Below, piece by piece: positions 10,595 to 22,395 of a stretch of 64,000 nucleotides of DNA. The stretch is from Calliopsis andreniformis. Taxonomy: Eukaryota > Arthropoda > Insecta > Hymenoptera > Andrenidae. The first letter of the stretch is position 1, and every line of letters starts with the position of its first letter. The notes beneath the pieces were generated by a model. The model was given only the letters and a program-made list of their open reading frames with translations. It was not told the DNA's origin and did not search any database. The stretch lies in assembly GCF_051401765.1 (NCBI RefSeq), contig NW_027480450.1, positions 1,550,001 through 1,614,000 on the forward strand, given 5' to 3'. A program made the translations under genes and the position numbers.

Positions 10595-13342
10595 TTCAAT
10601 CCTCAACACTCAATATTCAATCCTCAATCCTCGGTCCTCAAACCTCAATTCTGAATCCTCAATACTGAATTCTCAATCTTCAGCCCTCAGTCCTCAACAA
10701 TCAGTTGTCAATCCTCAATCCTCAATAGAATATCCCCAATTCACAGTTTTCAATACTCAATACTCAATCTGCAATCTTCAAATCTCTATCCACAAACATC
10801 AATTCTCACCACTCAACCCTCAGCACTCAGTCCTCAATGCTCAATCCTCAATTCTCAATTCTCAATCTTCAATACTCAATCCTCAATCCTCAATTGTCAA
10901 TCCTCAATACTCAACCATGAATCCTCAATTCTCAATACTCAATTGAATATCCTGAATTCGCAGGATTCAATACTCAAACATCAATCCTCATGCCTCAGCC
11001 CTCATCCTCCATCCTCGATCCTCAATCCTCAATCCTCAATCTTCAATCCCCAATACTCGATCTTCAACCTTCAATCCTGTATACTCAATCTTCAACCCTC
11101 AATCCCCAATACTCAATCTTCAATCCTCAATGCTCAATCCAAAATCCCCAATCCTCAGACCTCAATCCTCAATCCTCAATCCTCAAACCTCGATCCTCAA
11201 CCGTCAATCCTCAATCCTCAGTCCTCAATCCTCAATCCTCAATCCTCAATCCTCAATACTCAATACTCAACCATCAATCCTCAGTTCTCAATACTCAATG
11301 GAATATCCTGAATTCTCAGGATTCGATACTCAAACCTCAATCCTCAACCCTCAGCCCTCATTCTCAATCCTCAATCGTCAATCCTCAGTCATCAATCCTC
11401 AATCTTCAATACTCAATCGTCAAACGTCAGTCCTCAATCCTCAATCCTCAATCCTCAATCCTCGTTCCTCAAACCTCAATCCTCAACCCTCAGTCCTCAT
11501 CCTCAATTCCCAATTCTCAATCTTCAATACTCAATCCTCAACCCTCAATTTTCAATACACAATAGAATATCCTGAATTCGCAGGATTCAATACTCAAACC
11601 TCAATCCTCAACCCTCAGCCCTCATCCTCCATCCTCGATCCTCAGCCCTCATCCTCAATCCGCAATACACAATCCTCAATCCTCAATCTTCAATCCTCAA
11701 TCATCAAACATCAATCCTCAATCTTCAATACTCAATCCTCAATCCTCAATCGTCAATTCTCAATCCTCAATCCTCAATCATCAATCCTCAATCTTCAATA
11801 ATCAGTTCTCAATCCTCAATCCTCAATCCTCAATACTCAACCATCAATCCTCAATTCTTCAATACTCAATAGAATATCCTGAATCCTCAAGATTCGATAC
11901 TCAAACCTCAAACCTCAACCCTCAGCCCTCATTCTCAATCCTCAATCCTCAATCCTCAATCGTCAATATTCAATCCTCAATACTCAATCTTCAATCCTCA
12001 ATACTCAATACTCAATCCTGAATCCTCAATCCTCAATCCTCAGTCATCAATCCTCAATCTTCAATACTCAATCGTCAATCGTCAGTCCTCAATCCTCAAT
12101 CCTCAATCCTCGTTCCTCAAACCTCAATCCTAAACCCTCAGCCCTCATCCTCCATCCTCGATCCTCAGCCCTCATCCTCAATCCTCAATACTCAATCCTC
12201 AATCCTCAATCTTCAATCCTCAACACTCAATATTCAATCCTCAATCCTCGGTCATCAAACCTCAATTCTGAATCCTCAATACTGAATTCTCAATCTTCAG
12301 CCCTCAGTCCTCAACAATCAGTAGTCAATCCTCAATCCTCAATAGAATATCCCCAATTCACAGTTTTCAATACTCAATACTCAATCTGCAATCTTCAAAT
12401 CTCTATCCACAAACATCAATTCTCATCACTCAACCCTCAGCACTCAGTCCTCAATGTTCAATCCTCAATTCTCAATTCTCAATCTTCAATCCTCAATACT
12501 GAATCTTCAATCCTCAATCCTCAATCCTCAATCCTCAATCCTCAACCCTCAATCCTCAATCCTCAATCATCAATCCTCAGTCTTCAATACTCAATACTCA
12601 ATCCTCAATCCTCAATCCTCAATCCTCAGTCCTCAATCCTCAATCGTCAATCCTCAATCCCCAATACTCAATCTTCAATCCTCAATGCTCAATCCCCAAT
12701 CCTCAATCCTCAACCTTCAATCCTCAATACTCAATCTTCACTCCTCAATTCCCAATCCTCAATCCTTAATCCCCAATCCTCAGTCCTCAATCTTCAATCC
12801 TCAATACTCAATCTTCAATCCTCAGTCCTCAATCCTCAATCCTCAATTCTCAATCCTCAACCCACAATCCTCAGACCTCAAACATCAATACTCAACCCCA
12901 GTCCTCGTCCTCAACCCACAGCCCTCAATACTCAATCCTCAATCTTCAATCATCAATATTCAATATTCAATCCTCAATCCTCAAACCTCAGTCCTCAATC
13001 CTCAGCCCTCAGTCCTCAATCCTCAGTCCTCAACCCTCAGCCCTCATTCTCAATCCTCAATCCTCAATCCTCAATCGTCAATATCCAATCCTCAATACTC
13101 AATCACCAATCCTCAATACTCAATCCTCAATCCTCAATCCTCAATCCTCAGTCATCAATCGTCAATCTTCAATACTCAATCGTCAATCGTCAGTCCTCAA
13201 TCCTCATTCCTCAATCCTCGTTCCTCAAACCTCAATCCCCAACCCTCAGTCCTCATCCTCAATTCTCAATTCTCAATCTTCAATACTCACTCCTCAATCC
13301 TCAATTCCCAATCCTCAATACTCAACCATCAATACTCAATTC
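9761..13342. repeat. 3,582-bp duplication (type B), copy 1
   Basis: Landmarks from 9,778 onward recur 3,582 bp later: boxes 9,778 to 13,360, 10,092 to 13,674, 10,475 to 14,057, 10,949 to 14,531 and 11,305 to 14,887, and the CACAG block 10,727 to 14,309. The shared sequence starts at 9,761/13,343 (TCAATACACAATAGA), so the unit begins inside the third A copy. It holds a hairpin-box cluster at 10,949, 11,305, 11,569 and 11,876 and CACAG blocks at 10,727 and 12,344. A one-base C deletion at about 12,897 (four C instead of five) breaks any forward frame without changing the style of peptide read, which supports a non-coding reading. Confidence 0.8.
10595..10628. other. A/B fusion joint: 1,495-bp deletion relative to type A
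   Basis: A 34-base tract (beginning TTCAATCCTCAACACTC) occurs twice in each A unit, at 1,801-1,834 and 3,296-3,329 in copy 1. Sequence left of this joint aligns to A with offset 8,794. Sequence right of it aligns with offset 7,299, for example the CACAG block at 10,727 against 3,428. The difference is 1,495, exactly the distance between the two tracts. Diagnostic bases place the crossover within about 10,578-10,628. The same joint is present in later B and C units, so this deletion, or the reverse insertion, separates the A and B/C families. Confidence 0.8.
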
Positions 13343-15869
13343 TCAATACACAATAGAATATCCAGAATTCGCAGGATTCAATACTCAAACCTCAATCCTC
13401 AACCCTCAGCCCTCATCCACCATCCTCGATCCTCAGCCCTCATCCTCAATCCTCAATACACAATCCTCAATCCTCAATCTTCAATCCTCAGTCATCAATC
13501 ATCAATCCTCAATCTTCAATACTCAATCCTCAATCCTCAATCGTCAATCCTCAATCCTCAATCCTCAATCCTCAATCATCAATCCTCAATCTTCAATAAT
13601 CAGTTCTCAATCCTCAATCCTCAATCCTCAATACTCAACCATCAATCCTCAATTCTTCAATACTCAATAGAATATCCTGAATCCTCAAGATTCGATACTC
13701 AAACCTCAAACCTCAACCCTCAACCCTCATTCTCAATCCTCAACCCTCAATCCTCAATCGTCAATATTCAATCCTCAATACTCAATCTTCAATCCTCAAT
13801 ACTCAATACTCAATCCTCAATCCTCAATCCTCAATCCTCAGTCATCAATCCTCAATCTTCAATACTCAATCGTCAATCGTCAGTCCTCAATCCTCAATCC
13901 TCAATCCTCGTTCCTCAAACCTCAATCCTCAACCCTCAGGCCTCATCCTCAATTCTCAATTCTCAATTCTCAATCTTCAATACTCAATCCTCAATCCTCA
14001 ATTCCCAATCCTCAATACTCAACCATCAATACTCAATTCTCAATACACAACAGAATATCCTGAATTCGCAGGATTCAATACTCAAACCTCAATCCTAAAC
14101 CCTCAGCCCTCATCCTCCATCCTCTATCCTCAGCCCTCATCCTCAATCCTCAATACTCAATCCTCAATCCTCAATCTTCAATCCTCAACACTCAATATTC
14201 AATCCTCAATCCTCGGTCCTCAAACCTCAATTCTGAATCCTCAATACTGAATTCACAATCTTCAGCCCTCAGTCCTCAACAATCAGTTGTCAATCCTCAA
14301 TCCTCAATAGAATATCCCCAATTCACAGTTTTCAATACTCAATACTCAATCTGCAATCTTCAAATCTCTATCCACAAACATCAATTCTCATCACTCAACC
14401 CTCAGCACTCAGTCCTCAATGTTCAATCCTCAATTCTCAATTCTCAATCTTCAATACTCAATCCTCAATCCTCAATTGTCAATCCTCAATACTCAACCAT
14501 GAATCCTCAATTCTCAACACTCAATTGAATATCCTGAATTCGCAGGATTCAATACTCAAACATCAATCCTCATGCCTCAGCCCTCATCCTCCATCCTCGA
14601 TCCTCAATCCTCAATCCTCAATCTTCAATCCCCAATACTCGATCTTCAACCTTCAATCCTGTATACTCAATCTTCAACCCTCAATCCCCAATACTCAATC
14701 TTCAATCCTCAATGCTCAATCCAAAATCCCCAATCCTCAGTCCTCAATCCTCAATCCTCAATCCTCAAACCTCGATCCTCAACCGTCAATCCTCAATCCT
14801 CAGTCCTCAATCCTCAATCCTCAATCCTCAATCCTCAATACTCAATACTCAACCATCAATCCTCAGTTCTCAATACTCAATGGAATATCCTGAATTCTCA
14901 GGATTCGATACTCAAACCTCAATCCTCAACCCTCAGCCCTCATTCTCAATCCTCAATCCTCAATCCTCAGTCATCAATCCTCAATCTTCAATACTCAATC
15001 GTCAAACGTCAGTCCTCAATCCTCAATCCTCAATCCTCAATCCTCGTTCCTCAAACCTCAATCCTCAACCCTCAGTCCTCATCCTCAATTCCCAATTCTC
15101 AATCTTCAATACTCAATCCTCAACCCTCAATTTTCAATACACAATAGAATATCCTGAATTCGCAGGATTCAATACTCAAACCTCAATCCTCAACCCTCAG
15201 CCCTCATCCTCCATCCTCGATCCTCAGCCCTCATCCTCAATCCTCAATACACAATCCTCAATCCTCAATCTTCAATCCTCAATCATCAAACATCAATCCT
15301 CAATCTTCAATACTCAATCCTCAATCCTCAATCGTCAATTCTCAATCCGCAATCCTCAATCATCAATCCTCAATCTTCAATAATCAGTTCTCAATCCTCA
15401 ATCCTCAATCCTCAATACTCAACCATCAATCCTCAATTCTTCAATACTCAATAGAATATCCTGAATCCTCAAGATTCGATACTCAAACCTCAAACCTCAA
15501 CCCTCAGCCCTCATTCTCAATCCTCAATCCTCAATCCTCAATCGTCAATATTCAATCCTCAATACTCAATCTTCAATCCTCAATACTCAATACTCAATCC
15601 TGAATCCTCAATCCTCAATCCTCAGTCATCAATCCTCAATCTTCAATACTCAATCGTCAATCGTCAGTCCTCAATCCTCAATCCTCAATCCTCGTTCCTC
15701 AAACCTCAATCCTAAACCCTCAGCCCTCATCCTCCATCCTCGATCCTCAGCCCTCATCCTCAATCCTCAATACTCAATCCTCAATCCTCAATCTTCAATC
15801 CTCAACACTCAATATTCAATCCTCAATCCTCGGTCGTCAAACCTCAATTCTGAATCCTCAATACTGAAT
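13343..15869. repeat. 3,582-bp duplication (type B), copy 2, partial
   Basis: It matches copy 1 at offset 3,582 up to the ATACTGAAT at 15,861-15,869, then switches to type A order (TCTTCAACACTC, as near 553). The first box, 13,360-13,377, reads ATCCAGAATTCGCAGGAT, a substitution that breaks its left arm. The region 14.8-16.3 kb also recurs at 27.4-28.9 kb (offset 12,649), so type B copy 2 and the last C unit are the same element seen in two places. Confidence 0.78.
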
Positions 15870-18720
15870 CTTCAACACTCAATCCTCAGTCCTCAATACT
15901 CGAAGATCAATCCTCAATTCTCAATACTCAATCCTAAATCAACAATCCTCAATCTTCAATACTCAATCCTCAATCCTCAATCCTCAATACTCAATACTCA
16001 ACCATCAATCCTCAGTTCTCAATACCCAATGAAATATCCTGAATTCTCAGGATTCGATACTCAAACCTCAATCCTCAACCCTCAGCCCTCATTCTCAATC
16101 CTCAATCCTCAATCCTCAGTCATCAATCCTCAATCTTCAATACTCAATCGTCAAACGTCAGTCCTCAATCCTCAATCCTCAATCCTCAATCCTCGTTCCT
16201 CAAACCTCAATCCTCAACCCTCAGTCCTCATCCTCAATTCCCAATTCTCAATCTTCAATACTCAATCCTCAACCCTCAATTTTCAATACACAATAGAATA
16301 TCCTGAATTCGCAGGATTCAATACTCAAACCTCAATCCTCAATACTCAACCATCAATCCTCAATTCTTCAATACTCAATAGAATATCCTGAATCCTCAAG
16401 ATTCGATACTCAAACCTCAAACCTCAACCCTCAGCCCTCATTCTCAATCCTCAATCCTCAATCCTCAGTCATCAATCCTCAATCTTCAATACTCAATCGT
16501 CAATCGTCAGTCCTCAATCCTCAATCCTCAATCCTCGTTCCTCAAACCTCAATCCTCAACCCTCAGGCCTCATCCTCAATTCTCAATTCTCAATTCTCAA
16601 TCTTCAATACTCAATCCTCAATCCTCAATTCCCAATCCTCAATACTCAACCATCAATACTCAATTCTCAATACACAACAGAATATCCTGAATTCGCAGGA
16701 TTCAATACTCAAACCTCAATCCTAAACCCTCTGCCCTCATCCTCCATCCTCGATCCTCAGCCCTCATCCTCAATCCTCAATACTCAATCCTCAATCCTCA
16801 GTCTTCAATCCTCAACACTCAATATTCAATCCTCAATATTCAATCCTCAATACTAAATCTTCAATCCACAATCCTCAATCCTCAATCCTCAATCCTCAAT
16901 GCTCAATCCTCAATCCTCAATATTCAACACACAACCCTCAACCATCAATCCTCAATACTCAACCATCAATCCTCAATTCTCAATACTCAATAGAACATCC
17001 TGAAATCTCATGGTTCAATACTCAATCCACAATATACAATAATCAAACCTCAATCCTCAAGCATAAATTCTCAACACTCAATCCTCAACACTCAGTCCTC
17101 TCTCTTAAATCCTCCATCCTCAATCCTCAATCCTCAACCGTCAATCCTCAATCCTCAATCCTCAACCCTCAATCCTCAGTCCTCAAACCTCAATCCTCAA
17201 CCCTCAATCCTCAGTCCTCAAACCTCTATCCCGTATCCTCAACACTGAATCCTCAATCTTCAGACCTCAGTCCTCAAAAATCAATTGTCAATCCTCAATC
17301 CTGAATAGAATATCCTCAATTCACAGTTTTCAATACTCAATCCCCATCCTTCAATCTTCAAAACTCAATCCACAAACATCAATTCTCATCACTCAACCCA
17401 CAACACTCAGTCCCCAATCCTCAATCTTCATTCCTCAATCATCAATCCTCAATCCTCAATCCTCAATCCTCAGTCCTCAATCCTCAATACTCAACCATCA
17501 ACCCTCAATTCTCAATACTCAATAGAAGATCCTGAATTCTCAGGATACAAATCTCAATCCTCAATCCTCAACCCTCAGCCCTCATTCTCAATCCTCAATC
17601 CGCAATCCTCAATCCTCAATATTCAATCCTCAATACTAAATCTTCAATCCACAATCCTCAATCCTCAATCCTCAATCCTCTGTCATCAATCCTCAATCTT
17701 CAATACTCAATCGTCAATCCTCAGTCCTCAATACACAATCCTCAATCCTCGTTCCTCAAACTTCAATCCTCAACCCTCAGTCCTCATCCTCAATTCTCAA
17801 TTCTCTATCCTCAATCCTCAATCCTCAATCTTGAATCCTCAATAAAAAATCTCCAATCCTAGATCATCAATCCCCAATACTCAATCCTTAATCCTCAACC
17901 TTCAATCCTCAATTCCCAGTCCTCAATTTTCAATCCTCAATGCTCAATCCTCAATCCTCAAGCCTCAGTCCTCAATCCTCATTCCTCAATGCTCAAACGT
18001 CAATCTTCAAACCTGAATACTCAATCTTCAATCCTCAATCCTCAATCCTCAATCCTCAATAGAATATCCCCAATTCACAGTTTTCAATACTCAATACTCA
18101 ATCTGCAATCTTCAAATCTCCATCCACAAACATCAATTCTCATCACTCAACCCTCAACACTCAGTCCTCAATGTTCAATCCTCAATTCTCAATTCTCAAT
18201 CTTCAATCATCAATACTGAATCTTCAATCCTCAATCCTCAATCCTCAATCCTCAATCCTCTACCCTCAATCCTCAATCCACAATCATCAATCCTCAATCT
18301 TCAATACTCAATCCTCAATCCTTAATCCTCAATCCTCAATTCTCAGTCCTCAACCCTCAATCGTCAATCCTCAATCCCCAATCCTCAATCTTCAATCCTC
18401 AATGCTCAATCCTCAATCCTCAATCCTCAACCTTCAATCCTCAATACTCAATCTTCACTCCTCAATTCCCAATCCTCAATCCTGAATCCCCAATCCTCAG
18501 TCCTCAATCTTCAATCCTCAATACTCAATCTTCAATCCTCAGTCCTCAATCCTCAATCCTCAATTCTCAATCCTCAACCCACAATCCTCAGACCTCAAAC
18601 ATCAATACTCAACCCCCAGTCCTCGTCCTCAACCCACAGCCCTCAATACTCAATCCTCAATCTTCAATCATCAATATTCAATATTCAATCCTCAATCCTC
18701 AAACCTGAGTCCTCAATCCT
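15870..18720. repeat. Block E1: type A-related HOR with a 783-bp extra segment
   Basis: It follows type A at offset 15,316 (16,029 against 713), then 15,003, then 15,786. The changes are explained by a 229-bp and an 84-bp deletion between 16,300 and 16,684, and by a 783-bp extra segment near 16,851-17,633. The 84-bp loss is exactly 12 monomers; the 229-bp loss is not a multiple of 7. Landmarks: hairpin boxes at 16,036, 16,300, 16,385, 16,684 and 17,529; CACAG blocks at 17,307 and 18,061; A-rich block at 17,841. Type A order is lost at about 18,720. Confidence 0.78.
16851..17633. repeat. 783-bp divergent segment between direct repeats
   Basis: TACTAAATCTTCAATCCACA starts at both 16,851 and 17,634, within a longer shared tract of about 50 bases. 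Type A has a single copy of that tract (1,848) and lacks the material between. The segment is the most diverged part of the window. It holds AGAACATCCTGAAATCTCAT (a degraded hairpin box) near 16,991, an ACAATATACAATAATC stretch near 17,030, the CTCTCTTAAATCC near 17,099, a CACAG block at 17,307 and a perfect hairpin at 17,529. Further copies lie at 29,813, 36,442, 41,616, 54,578 and 60,851. Either A lost it by exchange between the direct repeats, or E gained it. Confidence 0.75.
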
Positions 18721-19730
18721 CAGCCCTCATTCTCAATCCTCAATCCTCAATCCTCAATCATCAATCCTCAGTCTTCAATAATTAGTCCTCAATCCTCAAT
18801 CCTCAATCCTCAATACTCAACCATCAATCCTCAATTCTTCAATAGTCAATAGAATATCCTGAATTCTCAGGATTCGATACTCAAACCTCAAACCTCAACC
18901 CTCAGCCCTCATTCTCAATCCTCAATCCTCATTCCTCAATCGTAAATATTCAATCCTCAATACTCAATCTTCAATCCTCAATACTCAATCCTCAATCCTC
19001 AATCCTCAATCCTCAGTCATCAATCCTCAATCTTCAATACTCAATCGTCAATCGTCAGTCCTCAATCCTCAATCCTCAATCCTCGTTCCTCAAACCTCAA
19101 TCCTCAACCCTCAGTCCTCATACTCAATTCTCAATTCTCAATCTTCAATACTCAATCCTCAATCCTCAATTCCCAATCCTCAATACTCAAGCATCAATAC
19201 TCAATTCTCAATACACAATAGAATATCATGAATTCGCAGGATTCAATACTCAAACCTCAATCCTAAACCCTCAGCCCTCATCCTCCATCCTCGATCCTCA
19301 GCCCTAATCCTCAATCCTCAATACACAATCCTCAATCCTCAATCTTCAATCCTCAACACTCAATATTCAATCCTCAATCCTCGGTCCTCAAACCTCAATT
19401 CTGTATCCTCAACACTGAATTCTCAATCTTCAGCACTCAGGCCTCAACAATCAGTTGTCAATCCTCAATCCTCAATAGAATATCCCCAATTCACAGCTTT
19501 CAATACTCAATACTCAATCTGCAATCTTCAACTCTCTATCCACAAACATCAATCCTCATCACTCATCCCTCAACACTCAGTCCTCAATGTTCAATCCTCA
19601 ATTCTCAATTCTCAATCTTCAAACCTCAATACTGAATCTTCAATCCTCAATCCTCAATCCTCAATCCTCAATCCTCAACCCTCAATCCTGAATCATCAAT
19701 CATCAATCCTCAATCTTCAATACTCAATCC
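18721..19730. repeat. A/B mosaic stretch
   Basis: It opens with a hairpin box of the perfect type (18,856) in a B-like context, followed by a box with C to A in its left arm at 19,225 (ATCATGAATTCGCAGGAT). The CACAG block at 19,477 has the GCTTTC variant otherwise seen only at 3,428 and 7,825, so 19.36-19.70 kb derives from that part of type A (offset 16,049). It joins type C near 19,731. The stretch is short, and each piece is better matched elsewhere than to its neighbours, which is what repeated unequal exchange would leave. Its copy lies at 43,486-44,495. Confidence 0.65.
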
Positions 19731-22395
19731 TCAATCGTCAATCCTCAATCCTCAATCCTCAATCCTCAATCATCAATCCTCAATCTTCAATAATCAGTTC
19801 TCAATCCTCAATCCTCAATCCTCAATACTCAACCATCAATCCTCAATTCTTCAATACTCAATAGAATATCCTGAATCCTCAAGATTCGATACTCAAACCT
19901 CAAACCTCAACCCTCAGCCCTCATTCTCAATCCTCAATCCTCAATCCTCAATCGTCAATATTCAATCCTCAATACTCAATGTTCAATCCTCAATACTCAA
20001 TACTCAATCCACAATCCTCAATCCTCAATCCTCAGTCATCAATCCTCAATCTTCAATACTCAATCGTCAATCGTCAGTCCTCAATCCTCAATCCTCAATC
20101 CTCGATCCTCAAACCTCAATCCTCAACCCTCAGGCCTCATCCTCAATTCTCAATTCTCAATCTTCAATACTCAATCCTCAATCCTCAATTCCCAATCCTC
20201 AATACTCAACCATCAATACTCAATTCTCAATACACAACAGAATATCCTGAATTCGCAGGATTCAATACTCAAACCTCAATCCTAAACCCTCAGCCCTCAT
20301 CCTCCATCCTCGATCCTCAGCCCTCATCCTCAATCCTCAATACTCAATCCTCAATCCTCAATCTTCAGTCCTCAACACTCAATATTCAATCCTCAATCCT
20401 CGGTCCTCAAACCTCAATTCTGAATCCTCAATACTGAATTCTCAATCTTCAGCCCTCAGTCCTCAACAATCAGTTGTCAATCCTCAATCCTCAATAGAAT
20501 ATCTCCAATTCACAGTTTTCAATACTCAATACTCAATCTGCAATCTTCAAATCTCTATCCACAAACATCAGTTCTCATCACTCAACCCTCAGCACTCAGT
20601 CCTCAATGTTCAATCCTCAATTCTCAATTCTCAATCTTCAATCCTCAATACTGAATCTTCAATCCTCAATCCTCAATCCTCAATCCTCAATCCTCAACCC
20701 TCAATCCTCAATCATCAATCATCAATCCTCAATCTTCAATACTCAATCCTCAATCCTCAATCCTCAATCCTCAGTCCTCAATACTCAATCGTCAATCCTC
20801 AATCCCCAATACTCAATCTTCAATCCTCAATGCTCAATCCCCAATCCTCAATCCTCAACCTTCAATCCTCAATACTCAATCTTCACTCCTCAATTCCCAA
20901 TCCTCAATCCTTAATCCCCAATCCTCAATCCTCGATCTTCAACCCTCAATACTCAATCTTCAATCCTCAGTCCTCAATCCTCAATCCTCAATTCTCAATC
21001 CTCAACCCTCAATCCTCAGACCTCAAACATCAATACTAAACCCTCAGTCCTCGTCCTCAACCCACAACCCTCAATACTCAATCCTCAATCTTCAATCATC
21101 AATATTCAATATTCAATCCTCAATCCTCAATCCTCAGTCCTCAATCCTCAGTCCTCAAACCTCAATCCTGAATTCTCAAACCTGAATCCTCAATCTTCAG
21201 CCCCCAGTCCTCAACAATCAGTTGTCAATCCTCAATCCTCAATAGAATAACCTCAATTCACAGTTTTCAATACTCAATACTGTATCTGCAATCTTCAAAT
21301 CTCTATCCACAAACATCAATTCTCGTCACTCAACCATCAACACTCAGTCCCCAATCCTCAATCTTCAATCCACAATCCTCAATCCTCAATCCTCAACCCT
21401 CATCTTTCAATCCTCAATACCCAATCCTCAATCTTCAATCCTCAATCCTCAATCCTCAATTCCCAATCCTCAATCCTCAATCCTCAATCCTCAATACTCA
21501 ATCCTCAATCATCAATCCTCAATCTTCAATACTCAATCCTCAATCCTCAATTGTCAATCCTCAATACTCAACCATGAATCCTCAATTCTCAATACTCAAC
21601 TGAATATCCTGAATTCGCAGGATTCAATACTCCAACATCAATCCTCACCCCTCAGCCCTCATCCTCCATCCTCGATCCTCAATCCTCAATCCTCAATCTT
21701 CAATCCCCAATACTCGATCTTCAACCTTCAATCCTGTATACTCAATCTTCAACCCTCAATCCCCAATACTCAATCTTCAATCCTCAATGCTCAACCCAAA
21801 ATCCCCAATCCTCAGTCCTCAATCCTCAATCCTCAATCCTCAAACCTCGATCCTCAACCGTCAATCCTCAATCCTCAGTCCTCAATCCTCAATCCTCAAT
21901 CCTCAATCCTCAATACTCAATACTCAACCATCAATCCTCAGTTCTCAATACTCAATGGAATATCCTGAATTCTCAGGATTCGATACTCAAACCTCAATCC
22001 TCAACCCTCAGCCCTCATTCTCAATCCTCAATCCTCAATCCTCAGTCATCAATCCTCAATCTTCAATACTCAATCGTCAAACGTCAGTCCTCAATCCTCA
22101 ATCCTCAATCCTCAATCCTCGTTCCACAAACCTCAATCCTCAACCCTCAGTCCTCATCCTCAATTCCCAATTCTCAATCTTCAATACTCAATCCTCAACC
22201 TTCAATTTTCAATACACAATAGAATATCCTGAATTCGCAGGGTTCAATACTCAAACCTCAATCCTCAACCCTCAGCCCTCATCCTCCATCCTCGATACTC
22301 AGCCCTCATCCTCAATCCTCAATACACAATCCTCAATCCTCAATCTTCAATCCTCAATCATCAATCATCAATCCTCAATCTTCAATACTCAATCC
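19731..22395. repeat. HOR type C, unit 0 (2,665 bp)
   Basis: Landmarks recur 2,665 bp downstream in its first half (boxes 19,868 to 22,533 and 20,244 to 22,909; CACAG block 20,496 to 23,161) and 2,672 bp downstream in its second half (CACAG block 21,244 to 23,916). One 7-bp monomer thus separates this unit from the next, with the indel between about 20,606 and 20,830. A perfect hairpin box lies at 21,962. Confidence 0.75.

Noticed and set aside
10695..10710. CAACAATCAGTTG as a stem-loop or terminator
   Set aside because: The arms are only 4 bases, there is no T-run, and there is no transcription unit nearby.
13495..13511. ATCAATCATCAATC as a homeodomain-type (PBX/EXD-like) site, and CCAAT boxes in CCCCAATCC
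   Set aside because: Both arise by one-base changes from the TCAATCC monomer, so they are expected by chance many times. There is no promoter or gene to regulate.
16851..17633. Insertion of a transposon
   Set aside because: The segment is flanked by direct repeats, but these are satellite sequence about 50 bp long. The interior is still monomer-like and has no terminal inverted repeats or coding remnant.
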